This document shows, piece after piece, positions 12,693 to 26,100 of a stretch of 64,000 nt of DNA. Each line of letters opens with the position of its first letter. The stretch's first letter is position 1. The stretch comes from Strigamia acuminata. Lineage: Eukaryota > Arthropoda > Chilopoda > Geophilomorpha > Linotaeniidae. The DNA lies in contig OX442316.1 in NCBI GenBank assembly GCA_949358305.1, forward strand, positions 12,710,001 through 12,774,000, in the 5' to 3' direction. The position numbers and the translations under genes are program-made. The notes under the pieces were generated by a model. The model did not search any database. It was given only the letters and a program-made list of their open reading frames with translations, and was not told where the DNA came from.

Positions 12693-15600
12693 GTAAACTG
12701 ATATTCCTCTCTAACTAATCATTTCTCAGAAGAACCCCACTTTGTCACACTCGAGTGCCCACTCTCAGCCCACTTGCGACTCGCCCCGATACACGCAAAA
12801 CAAAAAACAAAACAAAAACAACAAAAAACAAACAAAAAAAACTTTTTCAAAATGTTGTATCGGGAGTGATGATTCAGTTGAGGTTTTTTGACATCACAAT
12901 TGGCATGAAAGGTCTGATGATACAGACGGTTGTTTATGGGATTGGAAAATCAATAGGCAGGCACTCTTAATGAATGGGTTGTACATAAAAGTGCTCTTAA
13001 CTGGCCGACCAGTGTGCGAGCTTCATTTCCTCGTTGGGAAATTGGCGAGAAGGGCAAATGTCCACTAGAAAACGATGCAGGCGCTCGCGTACGGTGGCAT
13101 ATTATGGCCGCCCAACCTCATTTGTCCGTCAAAGGGACTCATGCAGAGTGCACGAGGAAGCAACGAGGTAAAACTCTTGCCTGGCTTCTGGTTGGAATTA
13201 TTCAGCGCTTATCTTTACAAATATCTAATGATAGATGGTGTTGGAAATGTTCACGATTGCCCAATATGAAACGAGCGCGAGTGAAACGAGGAAATAAAAA
13301 GGCAGCACAAAATATAATTGTGATCTGAAATGATGATGAATCGATTCCATTGTGAAGACATAAATTTCAGACGGCATGCAAATGTTATTCGTGTATTTTG
13401 TTGTTGCAAATATTAGTCATAAGCGCAATTAAGCTTAGCTGATTTGCGCTTGTGTGTACAGTGTGAGGTAACAGGAAAGGATTTTGTGTTGATCATTTGA
13501 CATTCACGCGTCTTCTTTAAATGCATCATCAATTATGTTTACATGTTTTGCTGAATAAATATAGAAATATGCTTGTAATATATACCAAAGCCTCTTAAGC
13601 CGAGAGTTTCATTTTCCACGATCCATGTTTCAAGGAGGGATAAAAACCTTATCGCAGAACTAAAGTTGAACTCCATTAAACTACTTGGGTATTTGAAAAA
13701 AACTGTGCAAAAGGGAGGGTAATGACCAGATTGGACTCCAGTCTCGAAAACACTCATAATTTGATTATATGCACCACACTTTTAAAAATTCTATTTTTTT
13801 TAATTTTTAATTTTTTTAATTTTTTTTTTAAAAATTAAAAAATAATTACATCACTGTCACTACTGCTGATTTTGCTCCATATATTTTTTTTTTTCGTTTC
13901 AAATTTTTTTATTTCAAGTTATTTTTTTTTCTACCTTTTATATCAAGAGCACTCAAAGCTGACATTACCCGCTGTTTTTATACTCTCTGCCCTCTCGACC
14001 TTAAAAACTAACCAAAAAACAAAAATAATCAGCTTTTAACAACTAAAAAAAACCGATAATTTTAATTTTATTAAAAAAATTTCATTAAAAAAACACCAAA
14101 GCCTAAAAATGCACAGTTGGAACATTCGGTCGTAATCCGACGGTTTTTACGCCCTCACGCCGGCCCACGTCGCCTTTCAGCGGCCACAAGCCCAAAACCC
14201 CGTCTAAACACGCAAAAACACTTCACATCCCACCCGAACATACTGGCAACAACCAAAACAAAGACACAAACAATCCAATTACGTTCCAAACATAATCCGT
14301 CTTCGATAAATGGCTCTTCTCGCCCACGTGTTTCCTCGTATGGCACACAAACAATCCGTCTTTATCACTCGTCCTTCGTCATTCGAGTTTCCGCACATGT
14401 CTCGCTGCCCTCGCTCATCTCATTTCTAACCTTGTGTATTTCAGATGCAGGCCGGGGCGAACCGCATTCGCGCTCCCTCCTCACGCCTCCGCTGACGCCC
14501 ACATCCAGCACGACGGCGCATCAAACTTGCGGGGGAGTTTTATCGTGGCCACAGCCACCGCTACCGGGTCCCATGTGCTACCCACCGCCGACCGGCACCG
14601 TGGTCATACCTGCCGCGGTACCCGTGCCCTCGTCGGCATTCAGCGCCGTTTTACCGTCCTACACGCACCAACCGATGCATTTTGGCCGCCTTCAACGCTC
14701 GTTGCCGCCGCCGTGCGTGCAACAGCAGAGAAAAATCGGTCAACTCGCGACTCCTCCGAAAAAAAAATTCGACTTTGCTCACCTGGCCGAGTCGGCCACG
14801 TGCGAGGAAGACGCGCCCGAAGCCGCACGACGCAGCCGAGCCGACTCGATGGCTGTCATAACGAGCCACGCGTTCCCACTGCTGCTCACACCCAACGGTA
14901 TTTACGGGGCGTTCAAAGAGGGCCTCGAAAGAAGACTTCATTTGAGGGGACCGCGTGCGTCGAGGCCTCGCAAAGAGTTCATCTGCCGTTTCTGTCAGCG
15001 CCGTTTCACCAAATCCTACAACCTGTTGATCCACGAACGCACGCACACCGACGAAAGACCATACACGTGCGACATTTGTGGCAAAGCGTTCCGAAGACAC
15101 GACCATCTTAGAGACCACAGGTAAAAAAAAATATATATTTTTTAAAGAAAATGTCATTTTAAAGGGTTAAATCGGGTATAAAATTTTTCATCATTCGTTA
15201 CATACTATATGTTATTATTACTATAAATCCGTCTTGTAAGTTTAGTGGGGCAGTTGACGTGTAAGGAAATCCCCGGCTTTAATTGCATTTGATTTATTAA
15301 GCATTGTGTAGTAAACCGCAGTCAGCAGAGACAATTAATGAGCACTAAGCTCTTAAAAAAGAGGGACACACCAAACATTAAATTAAAAAAAAATTACTTA
15401 ACATGCCCTCGGACGAGAAAAGGAGCCAACCACCAGACGCCGAATTGGGAATAACACCTGTTAGTTAAAACCACAAAGTAGCGGGAAAATGGCTATCCAT
15501 TAAATTCACACCCAATTAGAAGAGGCAAAAAAGTTTGGAGTTTTGCAACATCTTTTTCGTTGCAACATCAAGTCATGTGTCGATGAGTGGGGTGGTTCAA

Positions 15601-16519
15601 TTTCTATAAAAAAGGCGAACTGCGGGGTCTCCGGACGAGGATGGTCGAACCCTCCTTCGCACTGCATGCGGTCCCGCTACAACTAGCTTCATTTTTCTTC
15701 ATTAAGAGTTGCTCAACAGGGCCATGGCACATACCTGTGCCCCCTCTACCGCCCATTCATCAGGCGGGGGAGGAGAAGGCTGGAAAATGTATAAATCCCC
15801 CAGACTTTTCAACAGCTGGTTTCATTTGCCCAAATATTGAAACACAAATTTCAGTTTTTGAAGCTTTTTTTCTAAAAAAAAAATTTAAAATTTTTTTTTT
15901 TTTAAATGGTGTAATGAGTAAAAAGTTAAAAAAAAAAATTTTAGTTTCTTTTTTATTTATTTATTTTTTTGGTTCTTTTCGTGCGAAAAACAGCAGGCTT
16001 CAATGTTTGCGGTTTGAATTTCAAAACCAGTCGACCGCAATCTTTGAAATTAGGAGAATAAATTAGACATATAGAGATTAAATTTCTTACAATTTCGATT
16101 TAAATGCAGTCAAAGTATCAAATTCAGTTATTAATTTAATTTAATTTAATTCGTGTTGCAGGTACATCCATTCCAAAGAGAAACCGTTCAAATGCACCGA
16201 GTGCGGCAAAGGATTCTGCCAATCGCGCACTTTGGCCGTGCACAAAATCTTACACATGGAGGACTCGCCTCACAAGTGTCCGACTTGCGGAAGAAGTTTC
16301 AACCAACGCAGCAACCTCAAAACGCACCTGCTCACACACACCGACATCAAACCCTACAACTGTCCATCTTGCGGAAAAGTGTTTCGAAGGAACTGCGATC
16401 TGCGCAGACATAGTCTCACGCATAGTTTACAAAGACCGTTGACGGACGACGCGAGCGTTGCGAACCAAGTGCAAGAAGACGACATGGAACGAAATTCGCC
16501 CATCGACATTTCATCGTGA
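12644..16519 (+). CDS. Gene A: odd-skipped family (sob/bowl-like) five-zinc-finger transcription factor, three coding exons
   Basis: Predicted join of 12644-12692, 14445-15120 and 16162-16519, encoding 360 residues. It is a sequence-specific nuclear DNA-binding regulator of the odd/sob/bowl/OSR family. What is visible: a proline-rich region (about 20-110), an FDFAHLA motif at 125-131 resembling the FDFANLA motif of vertebrate OSR1, then the KEFICRFC lead-in and five C2H2 fingers at 195-217, 223-245, 251-273, 279-301 and 307-329, and a 31-residue acidic tail. Fly Odd has four fingers and Drm two, so five fingers point to the sob/bowl type. The phase-2 intron inside finger 2 has clean CAG/GT and CAG/G borders. 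Finger 2 reads RRHDHL where the family normally has RRQDHL. Its partner, gene B, lies 28 kb downstream on the opposite strand, tail to tail. Family is certain; orthology to odd, sob or bowl is not resolved. Confidence 0.93.
12693..14444 (+). other. Gene A intron 1 (1752 bp, phase 1)
   Basis: The donor is GTAAAC and the acceptor is a pyrimidine tract ending TTTCAG. It holds two mixed-sequence islands (about 12850-13780 and 14100-14440) separated by an AT-only stretch (about 13780-13960) of T runs and A runs. I see no coding exon in it. Confidence 0.6.
14445..15120 (+). CDS. Gene A coding exon 2 (N-terminal region, finger 1, most of finger 2)
   Basis: The exon opens after a pyrimidine-rich acceptor ending TATTTCAG at 14444 and closes at CACAG/GTAAAA (donor 15121). 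It encodes the proline/serine-rich region, the FDF motif, finger 1 ([20 protein letters not shown]...) and finger 2 up to RDHR. The open frame extends upstream to 14117, but that part starts with TTG, has no family similarity, and crosses the acceptor, so I treat it as intron. Confidence 0.92.
15121..16161 (+). other. Gene A intron 2 (1041 bp, phase 2)
   Basis: The intron splits the arginine codon between the two zinc-binding histidines of finger 2, and gene B has an intron at the identical codon. The 3' part (about 15870-16000) is T/A-rich. No coding signal is seen. Confidence 0.9.
16162..16519 (+). CDS. Gene A coding exon 3 (end of finger 2, fingers 3-5, C-terminus)
   Basis: The acceptor GTTGCAG ends at 16161. 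The first base completes the arginine codon split by the phase-2 intron, then [11 protein letters not shown] restores finger 2 and begins finger 3. Fingers 3 ([14 protein letters not shown]), 4 ([14 protein letters not shown]) and 5 ([14 protein letters not shown]) follow. The tail after the last finger is acidic and serine-containing and ends at TGA 16517-16519. Confidence 0.94.
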
Positions 16520-17135
16520 GGATTAATTTCACGTCATTTGCGGGTAGGAAAATAAAAACAATTAGACCAAACGAACGATTTTTCTTGCCGCAATTGTGAT
16601 TTACGACTTAAAACGGATGTTTTTCACCGTAACCAAATCAATTTTCATCATTTCTCGATATACATTTATATCTGCATGCAGTCCAATTGTAATTTGGTTT
16701 CACGTTTCACCATAAGCATTTATTTCACGTTCACACTCGTCGTATGTAGAAACATAGATTAACCAAAGTGAAAAATCCACTGCAACGGCTTCAAATGTAT
16801 AAATTGCACAGTCGTGTTTATGATTTTTATAGTGACGCGATGTTTAGTTGTATTTATTCGTGTCTCCAGTGAATATACTTGATCATTTGTTTTACATTTT
16901 TTTCTTGTATAATTGTACGATTTGTGTCAGTTACTATAAATATATATTTAAATTTACCAAAGATATATTAATATTTTGCATTCTCTCTATCGTTCCTACA
17001 TGTATTACGTTTATTGTTTTGTTTTTATCTGAAACATTTTTGTCCCGTATAAAAATTGAAGAAAAAAGAAAAAAAAAATTAGTGCAGGTCATTAAAATGG
17101 TTCTTATGTATAAAATAAAATATGTTGATTAATTC
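16520..17135 (+). terminator. Gene A 3' untranslated region with candidate poly(A) signals
   Basis: AATAAA occurs at 16551-16556, only 32 bases after the stop, and again at 17114-17119 in an AT-rich context. The longer form, giving a UTR of about 600 bases, seems more likely because the mixed sequence continues to about 17120. The cleavage site cannot be fixed from sequence. Confidence 0.4.
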
Positions 17136-18378
17136 CATCAGATTTTTACATTTCAAATCGAAGGTCATCATCCTCGCATCATCATTCTTACATAAACGAG
17201 ACTGATTTATTTAACAACACCTGCTCGCTAAAATGGATCGTATCATAAATCGCACAGGTTACCCAACACAAGTCTCGTTTTTTATACTTTCCAACACTAA
17301 ATTATCGTTTTTTATCCCGTTACACTCTTTCAAAGACAATTAAATACCAAACAGCAGGACACGAATTATGACCCTCGTCCCCAAAACACTTCTTAACAAT
17401 TTAAAAAAAAAAAACAAATACATTTAATCCCGACACAATAAATAAAAAGAATTAAACAGATATTCACATTTCCCTCCCGAGGGGTGTTCGAGTGGAGCAA
17501 CGACCATCACCTGTCCATCATCCATCTAAGACTTCTTCTTCCTTTAACCACTTCGCCATTAGGGCTAATTATTCTTGACAACCCTCTCATGGGCACCGAA
17601 GCAAAACTTTCTTATTCCACATATGCAAAATGATTCAATTTCCCTACATAAATTAAACAAGCCAACCCAACTGATAATTACAGAGGCGCTAATACCTAAT
17701 AACCCTTCAAAATGCCCACCGTACTCGTATTTCTTCCAAATAAAGTGAAGTGTAACGCATGTGGACAGATGTGTCTGGCCCTCGGGTGACCTCTTGATTT
17801 GATCATGGCAGGTGGTGTGATGACAGCTTTTGACTAAATCCTGATTACACGTGATAATAGAGGCAAGAAATCGGGACCTACACTTTCTCCGCACTTAATG
17901 GAACCAATAGCTCTATTTTTTTTTGTAAAAAAAAAAAAAATAATAATAATTTTTTGCGTTTATTTTTTTTTTGTTTCGTTCTCCCCTTGAATCGCCCGTT
18001 CTAAGAATAATGGCAGGTGCAATTATCCACCTTCTTCAATTTTTTTTTATTCGTGGTAATGAGGTTGTGGCCCGAGGGTGGTCGAGTGTGCGTCGACTCG
18101 CGCGTTCCCCTCCTTTCTTACACGAGGAATGCGGATTTCCACTCGTAACCGTAAATTACGAAGGAGGTTTCGTCAAAAGTGAATGAGAGAGGCCCCAAAG
18201 TAGTACGACGGGAACAAGGGCTTCCGCCCATTGGCCGCTGAATTCCGCATCGCCGCCCCCGGCAGGCGCCTGGTTGGTTGCCAAGCAGAACCGAGCGCCA
18301 ACGACAAAGCGGTTGCTAAGTGCGGGCGGGGAACACGTTCACCTGGATTAATCTATACACACCTGAGCGCAAAGCAAT

Positions 18379-18411
<33 letters not shown>

Positions 18412-21400
18412 CGAGGAAAATTTAAATAAAATTCACATTAAAGAGAAAAATATTTTTCTCATTTTTTATTTTTTTTTTTGTATATTTTTTATTTTTCAAA
18501 ATTGTTTTATGTTTCGACATTTTAATTCAAATTAGGGCCGAAATAATTTGTAAACACGCCACACACGTTTCCTACAAATAACTACGTTACCCCCTCTCAT
18601 TTGCACCCATGATGCGCTTCAAAGAAACTCTCTTGGGGAAAATCACCTTCCACCCACACTCGTGACCCGTAGCTCGCAATTCCCGTTTGGCCTGGGGTGG
18701 ACAAGCTACTCGCTTGACCACGCCTCCTATTCCAGCCAAAACGCACCCTCCTCTTGTATCCAACATCACGATATCCGGGAGATGACGTCAACGGCATCGC
18801 ATCCATCATACAAATCGATATTTTCTCAACATTTCCAAACACAAAAAAAAAATTTTAAAATTTAAAAAAAAATTTAAATTTAAATTAAAAAAAAAAAATT
18901 ACATTTTGCGGCTTTACACTTAATTTCGCGCAAACTGTGACTTCTTTATTCGGAAACCGCGAGCGGAAGTGCCACCTGTTTACATTCTGCACCGCAATCC
19001 TTCCTAGAATCAAGTGGGAGTCCGTCAACTTGATAAACTGACTCAGGTTCACCGCCAGCCCAACATGGCTGCAACGCGCCGTGCGGACAATGAGCACATT
19101 GTGCGCTCCAGATGATGACTTGTCAAGCGCTCGGTCGCTAGAATAAGTGCGCGTGCAGGCCCGATGCAGAGCGCTCGCCATCCACTCAAAGAACTTCATT
19201 GTCCACAGTGCGAAATCTAATCCCATCTGATTAACTCCACTTTTTGCCCCCTCCCTCCCCATCCCCTCAGATAAAAAAAAAAAAAAAAAAAAAAAAAGTT
19301 GAAAAACTGCTGGAACCACATGATAAATCGTCCTCGCCCAATCAGCCCTCAGCTGCTCATTAAGTCCCCGAGTCGCTCGGCTCACTAACCCCTCCGCCCA
19401 CGCAACACCCAACAAGCCACTGTTTATAACTCACCCCACTGCACAGTTTCACTCACCCACACACGTCATCGCGCCTGTGATTTCAATCTGATACTCGAGC
19501 AATGGCTCAAAGGTTCCCCCAACTTAAAATAAACAAAACGGGGAAACAGAACACACATCGTGACGTCACTCCTTCGCGTTTGTTGCCAGCTTTCAATTTG
19601 GGCGGACACAAGTGGTCACATTACCAGAAATTTAGACATCATTTGAGAGAAAATTGGTCCCTTCTTCGCAATTGACCTCCCGTTAGCCCGGTCTTGAAAA
19701 CGTCCCCAGAGACTTAGCAGGAATTCCCTCGCACTTGATAAATGGGGTGCACTGAGCACGACCCGGCTGAAATTCCTAGCGTGGAAGAAACAGTGTGCAA
19801 AATGGTGTCTAGTGTTTCCCAAATGTGTCAAGCTAATCGCAGGGCAATTGAGATGTATGTGGAACCCTTTCATTACCGCTCTAAAATAAGCCTTTTGTTA
19901 ATAGGCTGTGTGCTGGCGAGAAAAAACGAGAAATATAAGAGTGTGGGTTATAAATCAAAGGGTGACATTCGGTTTAAGGACCCCAAAACATCGCCCCAGC
20001 AGTTTTATTTCGCTTAAATTATTTGCGTGATTTACCGCAAACAAACAAAATGTGTTTAATTGCATTTAATTTGTTTTGATTTGATTTTAATCGCATTAAA
20101 TTGGTTTAATTTGCATAACGATTTGTAGAAGCAGAAGCAATTTTGCCATCACATTTCATTTCATCTTTTTAACCCCATCACCGACACTCGAGTGGAAATT
20201 CAGGTTGGATGTATCACGATCGCTGCCACTCACTCACACACACACACTCAGTCAGTCAACAATCACGAGGTAGCAACCGGTTGCATGGTAAGTCGATGCA
20301 ACCTGATGCACCGTCTGTTTTTAATCAGGACTCAATAAGTTGGCGGGAAACGCAATGAGCCGCGCCTCCGGAATGTGACCCCAACAGCAGCTGGTCGCAT
20401 TCCTGCGAGTGCTGAGAGAAAAAGGAGACAGAAATCGAAACCAGCAACCGACCAAACAACATCAAACACACATGTTTTTTCCAAACCCCCTTTTCAAACC
20501 AACTTTTTTTTATCCTATTGTTTTTATTTATTTTTATTTATATTTCTGTCAACCCACAAACCCCAAATAATTATTTACACAACATTTATAATTTTTGAAA
20601 CAAAAAATTCAATTAACCACCATTTAATCTTTTCCGTTTTCAATTTAAAAAAAAAAATAAAAATATCAAGGATCTTACTGACAGACATGAACCATCCACG
20701 TGCTGCAACCACTCTAAAAAAAAAACCAACTCGAACGCACGAGGCAGCGTCATAAATGAAACGAATCTCTTTCCCCACGCAGTAATGGTTGACACGACCA
20801 ATTTACCGTCCAAAAAAAAAAAAAAAAAAAAAAAATCCGGAGCATCAATGAGTATGACTTCGAGTGGCTAAACACTAAACAATTTTCATTTCTATAAATT
20901 GTTTATTTCACATCAACGAGTTCACAGGGGTCGCCAAGCAGAAAAACAACGATTGGGTGTACAGTTTCTCTAAACAAGTGAAAAACACTTCAACTCTAAT
21001 TACCCTTGAAAAGCATCAAAAAAAGCCATTCGGCGCAGGTTTAACGAAGAGACAACAGACGAAAAACAATCGCACTACCCCAGGGAGAGCCCTGCGCGTT
21101 GGAAATCTTAGCTAACCACTTGGATCCATGTTTACCCGTATCTGGGGATCACGAAAATCCTCGATGTCATGGGGCAAGCATCTGGCATTTTTATGAGTCT
21201 GCATCCATCAGTCCCGTGGCGTTTAAGGGATCTTCATCCGCCCCCGCTTAATCCTCGCGCGCGATCTGTTTACACAGCTCCCGATGACGAATGGCGTGTG
21301 CCCGACGGTAACTCGAGCCCAAACGCCGCCGAGTTTCTTTTGTTTAGGCGCCCGAAATAAAAACTCTTCCTGGGTGGGCACAGATAGGTGCCAGAAATCC

Positions 21401-23075
21401 AATTACCACCATATTTATTTGTATTTCTCACAGCATCAACAAAATAACTCGCATATGATCTCATCATAATCTCCTCGCCAACATGTTGAGGCAACTTTCG
21501 CTTCCTTCCCTCCCTCGTCCACTCGAAATCCGATTCCAGCTATCAGCAATCGAGCTTGGACTGCGTTTTCCTTACTAAGCGGGAAGCCCATCGTCCCCCC
21601 ACAGCCCCACAAGTCTCATTCCACTTCCTCTTCATCTCAAAGATAGAAAGAGGGGGTGCAGCAGTGGCAACAGCAGGGGCAAAGGTCTTTCCGCGCTGTC
21701 TCAGCATGGACAAACGACTGCCATCTTCTTTGGTGGCCTTTTGCATAGCAGAAAAAAAAAATCAGTGACAACACTTAAACTGAATTCTCGCATTTTTCCA
21801 CATTGGACTCCCCACCCCCTTGGACTTCTCACTTTTAAGGCGGATGTTTCTTTTTGCTCAGATTGGATTTCGATCCGATCGGGGAGTCCCTGAAGGATTA
21901 ATCCAGCACGTTTGAAACCGAAGAAGTCGAAAAGAAACCCAAGTAAATCCGCGAGTCCTCTGGCGGCGGCAGCCAGCAGCTGCGTCTGCCCTCGCTGACG
22001 GGATAGGTCAAGGCAGAGAAGAAAAGTTGTTTCCAAGGAAACTCGATCCGCCCCCGCTCAGCACGGGTTATCCTTTCGCGCCCTCCCTTTCCTCTCCCTT
22101 TTCCCCTATTTTTTCCTTTTTCTCTTTCGTTTCCTTCTCTCGCGGTCCCCCATGTCACTCTAATGATAAAGAGGCCTACATCATCACGTTCTGCGGTCAC
22201 TCGATAACGAATTGGCCAATCCGATGGGGACAAGGAGCTACTGGTCGGGGTTAATGACGAGGTTCGAGGGCAAATATAAGTGAAACACATGTGTGTGCAA
22301 AGGGTAAAGTGGTTAAACTACGTGATTAAACGCGAATGCAACAGATTATGGCCCCGAAAGCCCGAAACGGGTTCTGTTTCAACTGCACATTATTTGTGTT
22401 AGAATATTTTTTTTTTTGGTGCGTGGAATTTACATAGAATGAGTGGGGCTCTTAAATATTCTGTTTGTCATGGCAGTCAAATAACGTCGTGGTTGAATTT
22501 ACAATGAAACATAGTTGAAGATTTTTCTACGTGTTTTGACAGACTTTTTTTGTGTTTTTGTTTGTTTGGCTCTGTGCTTTTTGTGTTTTTTATTTTTTTT
22601 TATCGTCCATTATGTGTCATTGTGTCTGACCAAAAGAAGTTTGACATCTTAATTGGCCAGAACAAGTAAAGTCGTAAAGAAAAAGGGACGAAATTCCAGC
22701 TTAGAAAGATATACAGCGACGTATGTAATAACAATATTCCCAAGTTTAGGCGTCACTTTTTTGTTTTAAATTCCACAAAGTTGTATATAAACGCAATAAA
22801 AATGCAGCCAGCCTTCAGAAATGAAGAAATCCGAAAGATTTTTGAATTAAACAATCAAATTGTACGTTTTGCCCGTCTTATTTATTATACCCGTTTGCAC
22901 ATTGTACCCGCACATACTTCCAAGGTTAAGATTAGGACAAGTGCTAAATTTAGTCTGAACCTGTCCAACTCGGAAAATACGGTAACCCAATATTTTAATA
23001 TCATCCCAAAGGTAAAGTGACACTTGACACTCTCGAAAAAAGTATCGTTTTCCTTTGCTATTTGTGGTTCCCCAG

Positions 23076-23144
23076 ATGGTTCAAAAATGTATAGCAAAAT
23101 AATACAAAATTGTGCATAAATGCATTTGAATGTATTTTGAAACC
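23076..23144 (+). mobile_element. Short deletion derivative of the 'GGTTCAAAAATA' MITE
   Basis: It is only about 69 bp, starting ATGGTTCAAAAATGTA and ending AATGTATTTTGAAACC. It keeps both inverted-repeat termini with the interior mostly lost. Confidence 0.45.
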
Positions 23145-26100
23145 GTTTTAGGGGTAAACAAATTGTCAATTTATTTTTAGCGTGCATTTATTGTCAAGAA
23201 AACATGAAAAAAACAGTTTTGCGACTAATCCTTGCATTTTTTCATGTTTTTATTTCGTGTCAAGCACAGCAAAGGTTATGATACAGCACTCGTAGGTACC
23301 ACGAAATGACAATCGTCAGAGTTGACGTTTCAACACTGCAGGTGCCCAACTTTCCGCCTAGTCACGCTGTTCTCTCTTTCTTTCTGCACACACTACAAGT
23401 TCTTCCTTTCAGGCGCGTGATCTGGCGGTGATAGCCATTACAATGGCACATAATTCCCGACATACAATGGAAGCAAAGTCACGACTCACAAAAGACCAAA
23501 CCATTCAATGTCCACGCGCTCGATACTCCACCCACTCGCTGGGTGGCTTTAAAGGGTTTGAAGGGCGATGAAAAAAAGGAGCCCCCTGCAGCTAACAAAA
23601 AGAATCAACGAGATGTAGCGAGATTGGCACGTGCGCTTATCTCGTGCCATCGGGTCGTTGTTTGGCACAAACTACAATATCCTTTCGGCTTTCCCTCAAC
23701 AACAAAAAAAGTTGCAAGTGCAAAAAAATATAATTGCAAAAACGAGTGACTCTTCTTGTGTTTGGGTGCCATAACTAGTAATTAAATCTCCCCCAAATGA
23801 CGTCAAGTGTCAGGGGTACAAAAAGTCGCTGAAGGCCATACAGTCTCGTGTGTGTACCCTCACATTCCAACACATCATTATTTAATACACAACCCTTTAA
23901 ACTCACCTTGTCAATTTTTTAATACATTTTTTTTTCATCAAGGGGAACAAAAAATGTCCCGTATAGATAAGAAAATTATTTTTTTCTTTTGGAATAAAAA
24001 ATTGGAAATTTTTAATATATAAAAAATATTTATTAAAAAATATATATTTTTTTATGGTTTTCTATGGAATACTTTTTAGAAAAAGTTGTTCGAGGGTTCT
24101 TTCAAAATTTTTTTTTTCTTTAATATATATATATTTTTTTTTGGTAAAAATTTGTTGCTTGCAGATCAGTAAAGCACAAAATTAAATGAGTTCATCTCCA
24201 AGTAAATCCTCAGTACTCGCCCCTACTAATCGCTGTGGGAGGAGTAACTTCAGTCCAAAGTCTCGGCACCAAATTACATGTTACGGCGCGCGCTGCGACC
24301 TCTTGACCGCGCAAGTTTAGCCCGCGAAAAACCATCAATTTGAGCGTGGCTAACGTTGGGGAGGAGTTGAAAAAAAAAATTTAAAAAAAATCAAAATATA
24401 TATATATATATAAAAATCAAAATAAATGTTTTACAAAAAACAGAGAAGTTCCTCACTTGCTTGGAACTTTATGGAGAGTAAATTTGCCTTCTAGGCGGCA
24501 TTTTTGAGTCGCCCTCTCGTACAGAAATCGCCAAAATATGCGTAGAACCGGTTTGTGCAGCCAGCGCCACCAAAATAACGCGGCCATAAAGAAAACTTCA
24601 ACCAAATGTAAATATTAACCCATTTTCTCTTCATATTCGATTTATATCATTATTAATATTATTTTTCCAACGACAATTAAATATAAAACAAAAAACATTA
24701 ATTTTTTTATATATATCACAACGTTTTTCTAAATTTTCTAAATTTTTTCCAATTTTTTCCTCCCTTTTATTACACCATCCGAATTCGAAGTGATTTCCAC
24801 TGTCCAACCAATTTGCGATGGGGTGTGGACACGCCATCAAATGCTTGCCTCTGAGTCTCCGTTTACCTTATCTAATTGATCGCACAATGATTTGTAAGAT
24901 GCAAGTACCACTTTCATCTTAAAGCGATGACAGGAAGTCACGTTTTACAGCATTCGTGTCGCTCTTCCCTCCGCTTTTTATGACCGGTCAAGGGATAGAC
25001 AACAGTTATGAGGCACGCGGACAAGTGAAAAACATAAAAACCGGCGACGAGTCGCAAAAAAAAACATACACCCGATGAAATTCCGCGTCTCATCTTTGAC
25101 TGCCATCTCAGTTCGCGCGTGTCCCTATCTCATATCTCCATTTCGTTTTATGTATTTTTTTTCCACCCCACATAACTGAAATTCTGCAACTTCATTTTAA
25201 AGTGTCCAAGAAAAAGAAATAGCTCCATTAAAGTGTCTAAAATCTAGCTGAAATGTCTGAACAATTTTTAAGCGACTTTTTATTTATTGTCTCACGTCAC
25301 CAATTATTTCAAAAAGGGGAAAAAAAAATAAAAAAAATAAAAAAAAATAAAACGAGGAAAGAACATCATCAAAGCTGCAATTACACCCTTTAATACCTGT
25401 CACATAAATCTCAATGCAAATTAATTTTTTATACATATAAATATATTTAAAAAGTCGCATCAACTAAAACAGAAATGTGACCAAATGTTGCATCAATTTC
25501 CCCTTCAATTTTCATTTCAATTTCTACATTTTTTAACTAAAAAAAAGTAAAAAATGATAACAAAAATAGCGCCGCAATGTGCAGGATTGTGCAGTACATC
25601 ACGGAGATTACACAACGGTAAAAGAGGCGTGTTGTGGCCGGAGAGTGAGCGATGAGCCACGGTAGACCATAGTCCAGTCCCGCCGTCCAGTCGCCGCCGG
25701 AATTTCTGGGCGGCCAACCTAATAACACGTTGGGCCTTTTGCGCCATGTAATTAGACGATTTTTCTTCCTCCCTTCGTACACAACAAAACTCGCCAGTCT
25801 GACGTCAGTTCAATCCTACTTACAATAGCACATAAACTACGAAAAACTGTGTTAACGCCTGTAGAAGGGGAGAACACAATTTATAAAAATATCCCCCCCC
25901 CCCTTTAAAAAAAATTCTAAATATTTTTACAAACAAAAATTTATCGACCAACATGAAATGAAATCCTTCCGTCCTTGTTTGCATATTCCCAACCCCGACC
26001 TAATTATTCTCAAAACACAATCACCAGACAATTAAACTTCCTTTCCCATATGATTCAAAAATATATTCCAAAACATACAAAATGCATTCTTGTAACCGTG

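Noticed and set aside
14117-14444. N-terminal extension of gene A from the long open frame starting at 14117
   Set aside because: It starts with TTG, has no family similarity, and contains a strong acceptor at 14441-14444 after which family-like sequence begins; best read as intron.
18885-19415. 176-codon minus-strand ORF
   Set aside because: It runs through a 25-base A run (poly-phenylalanine) and shows no family similarity or splice context.
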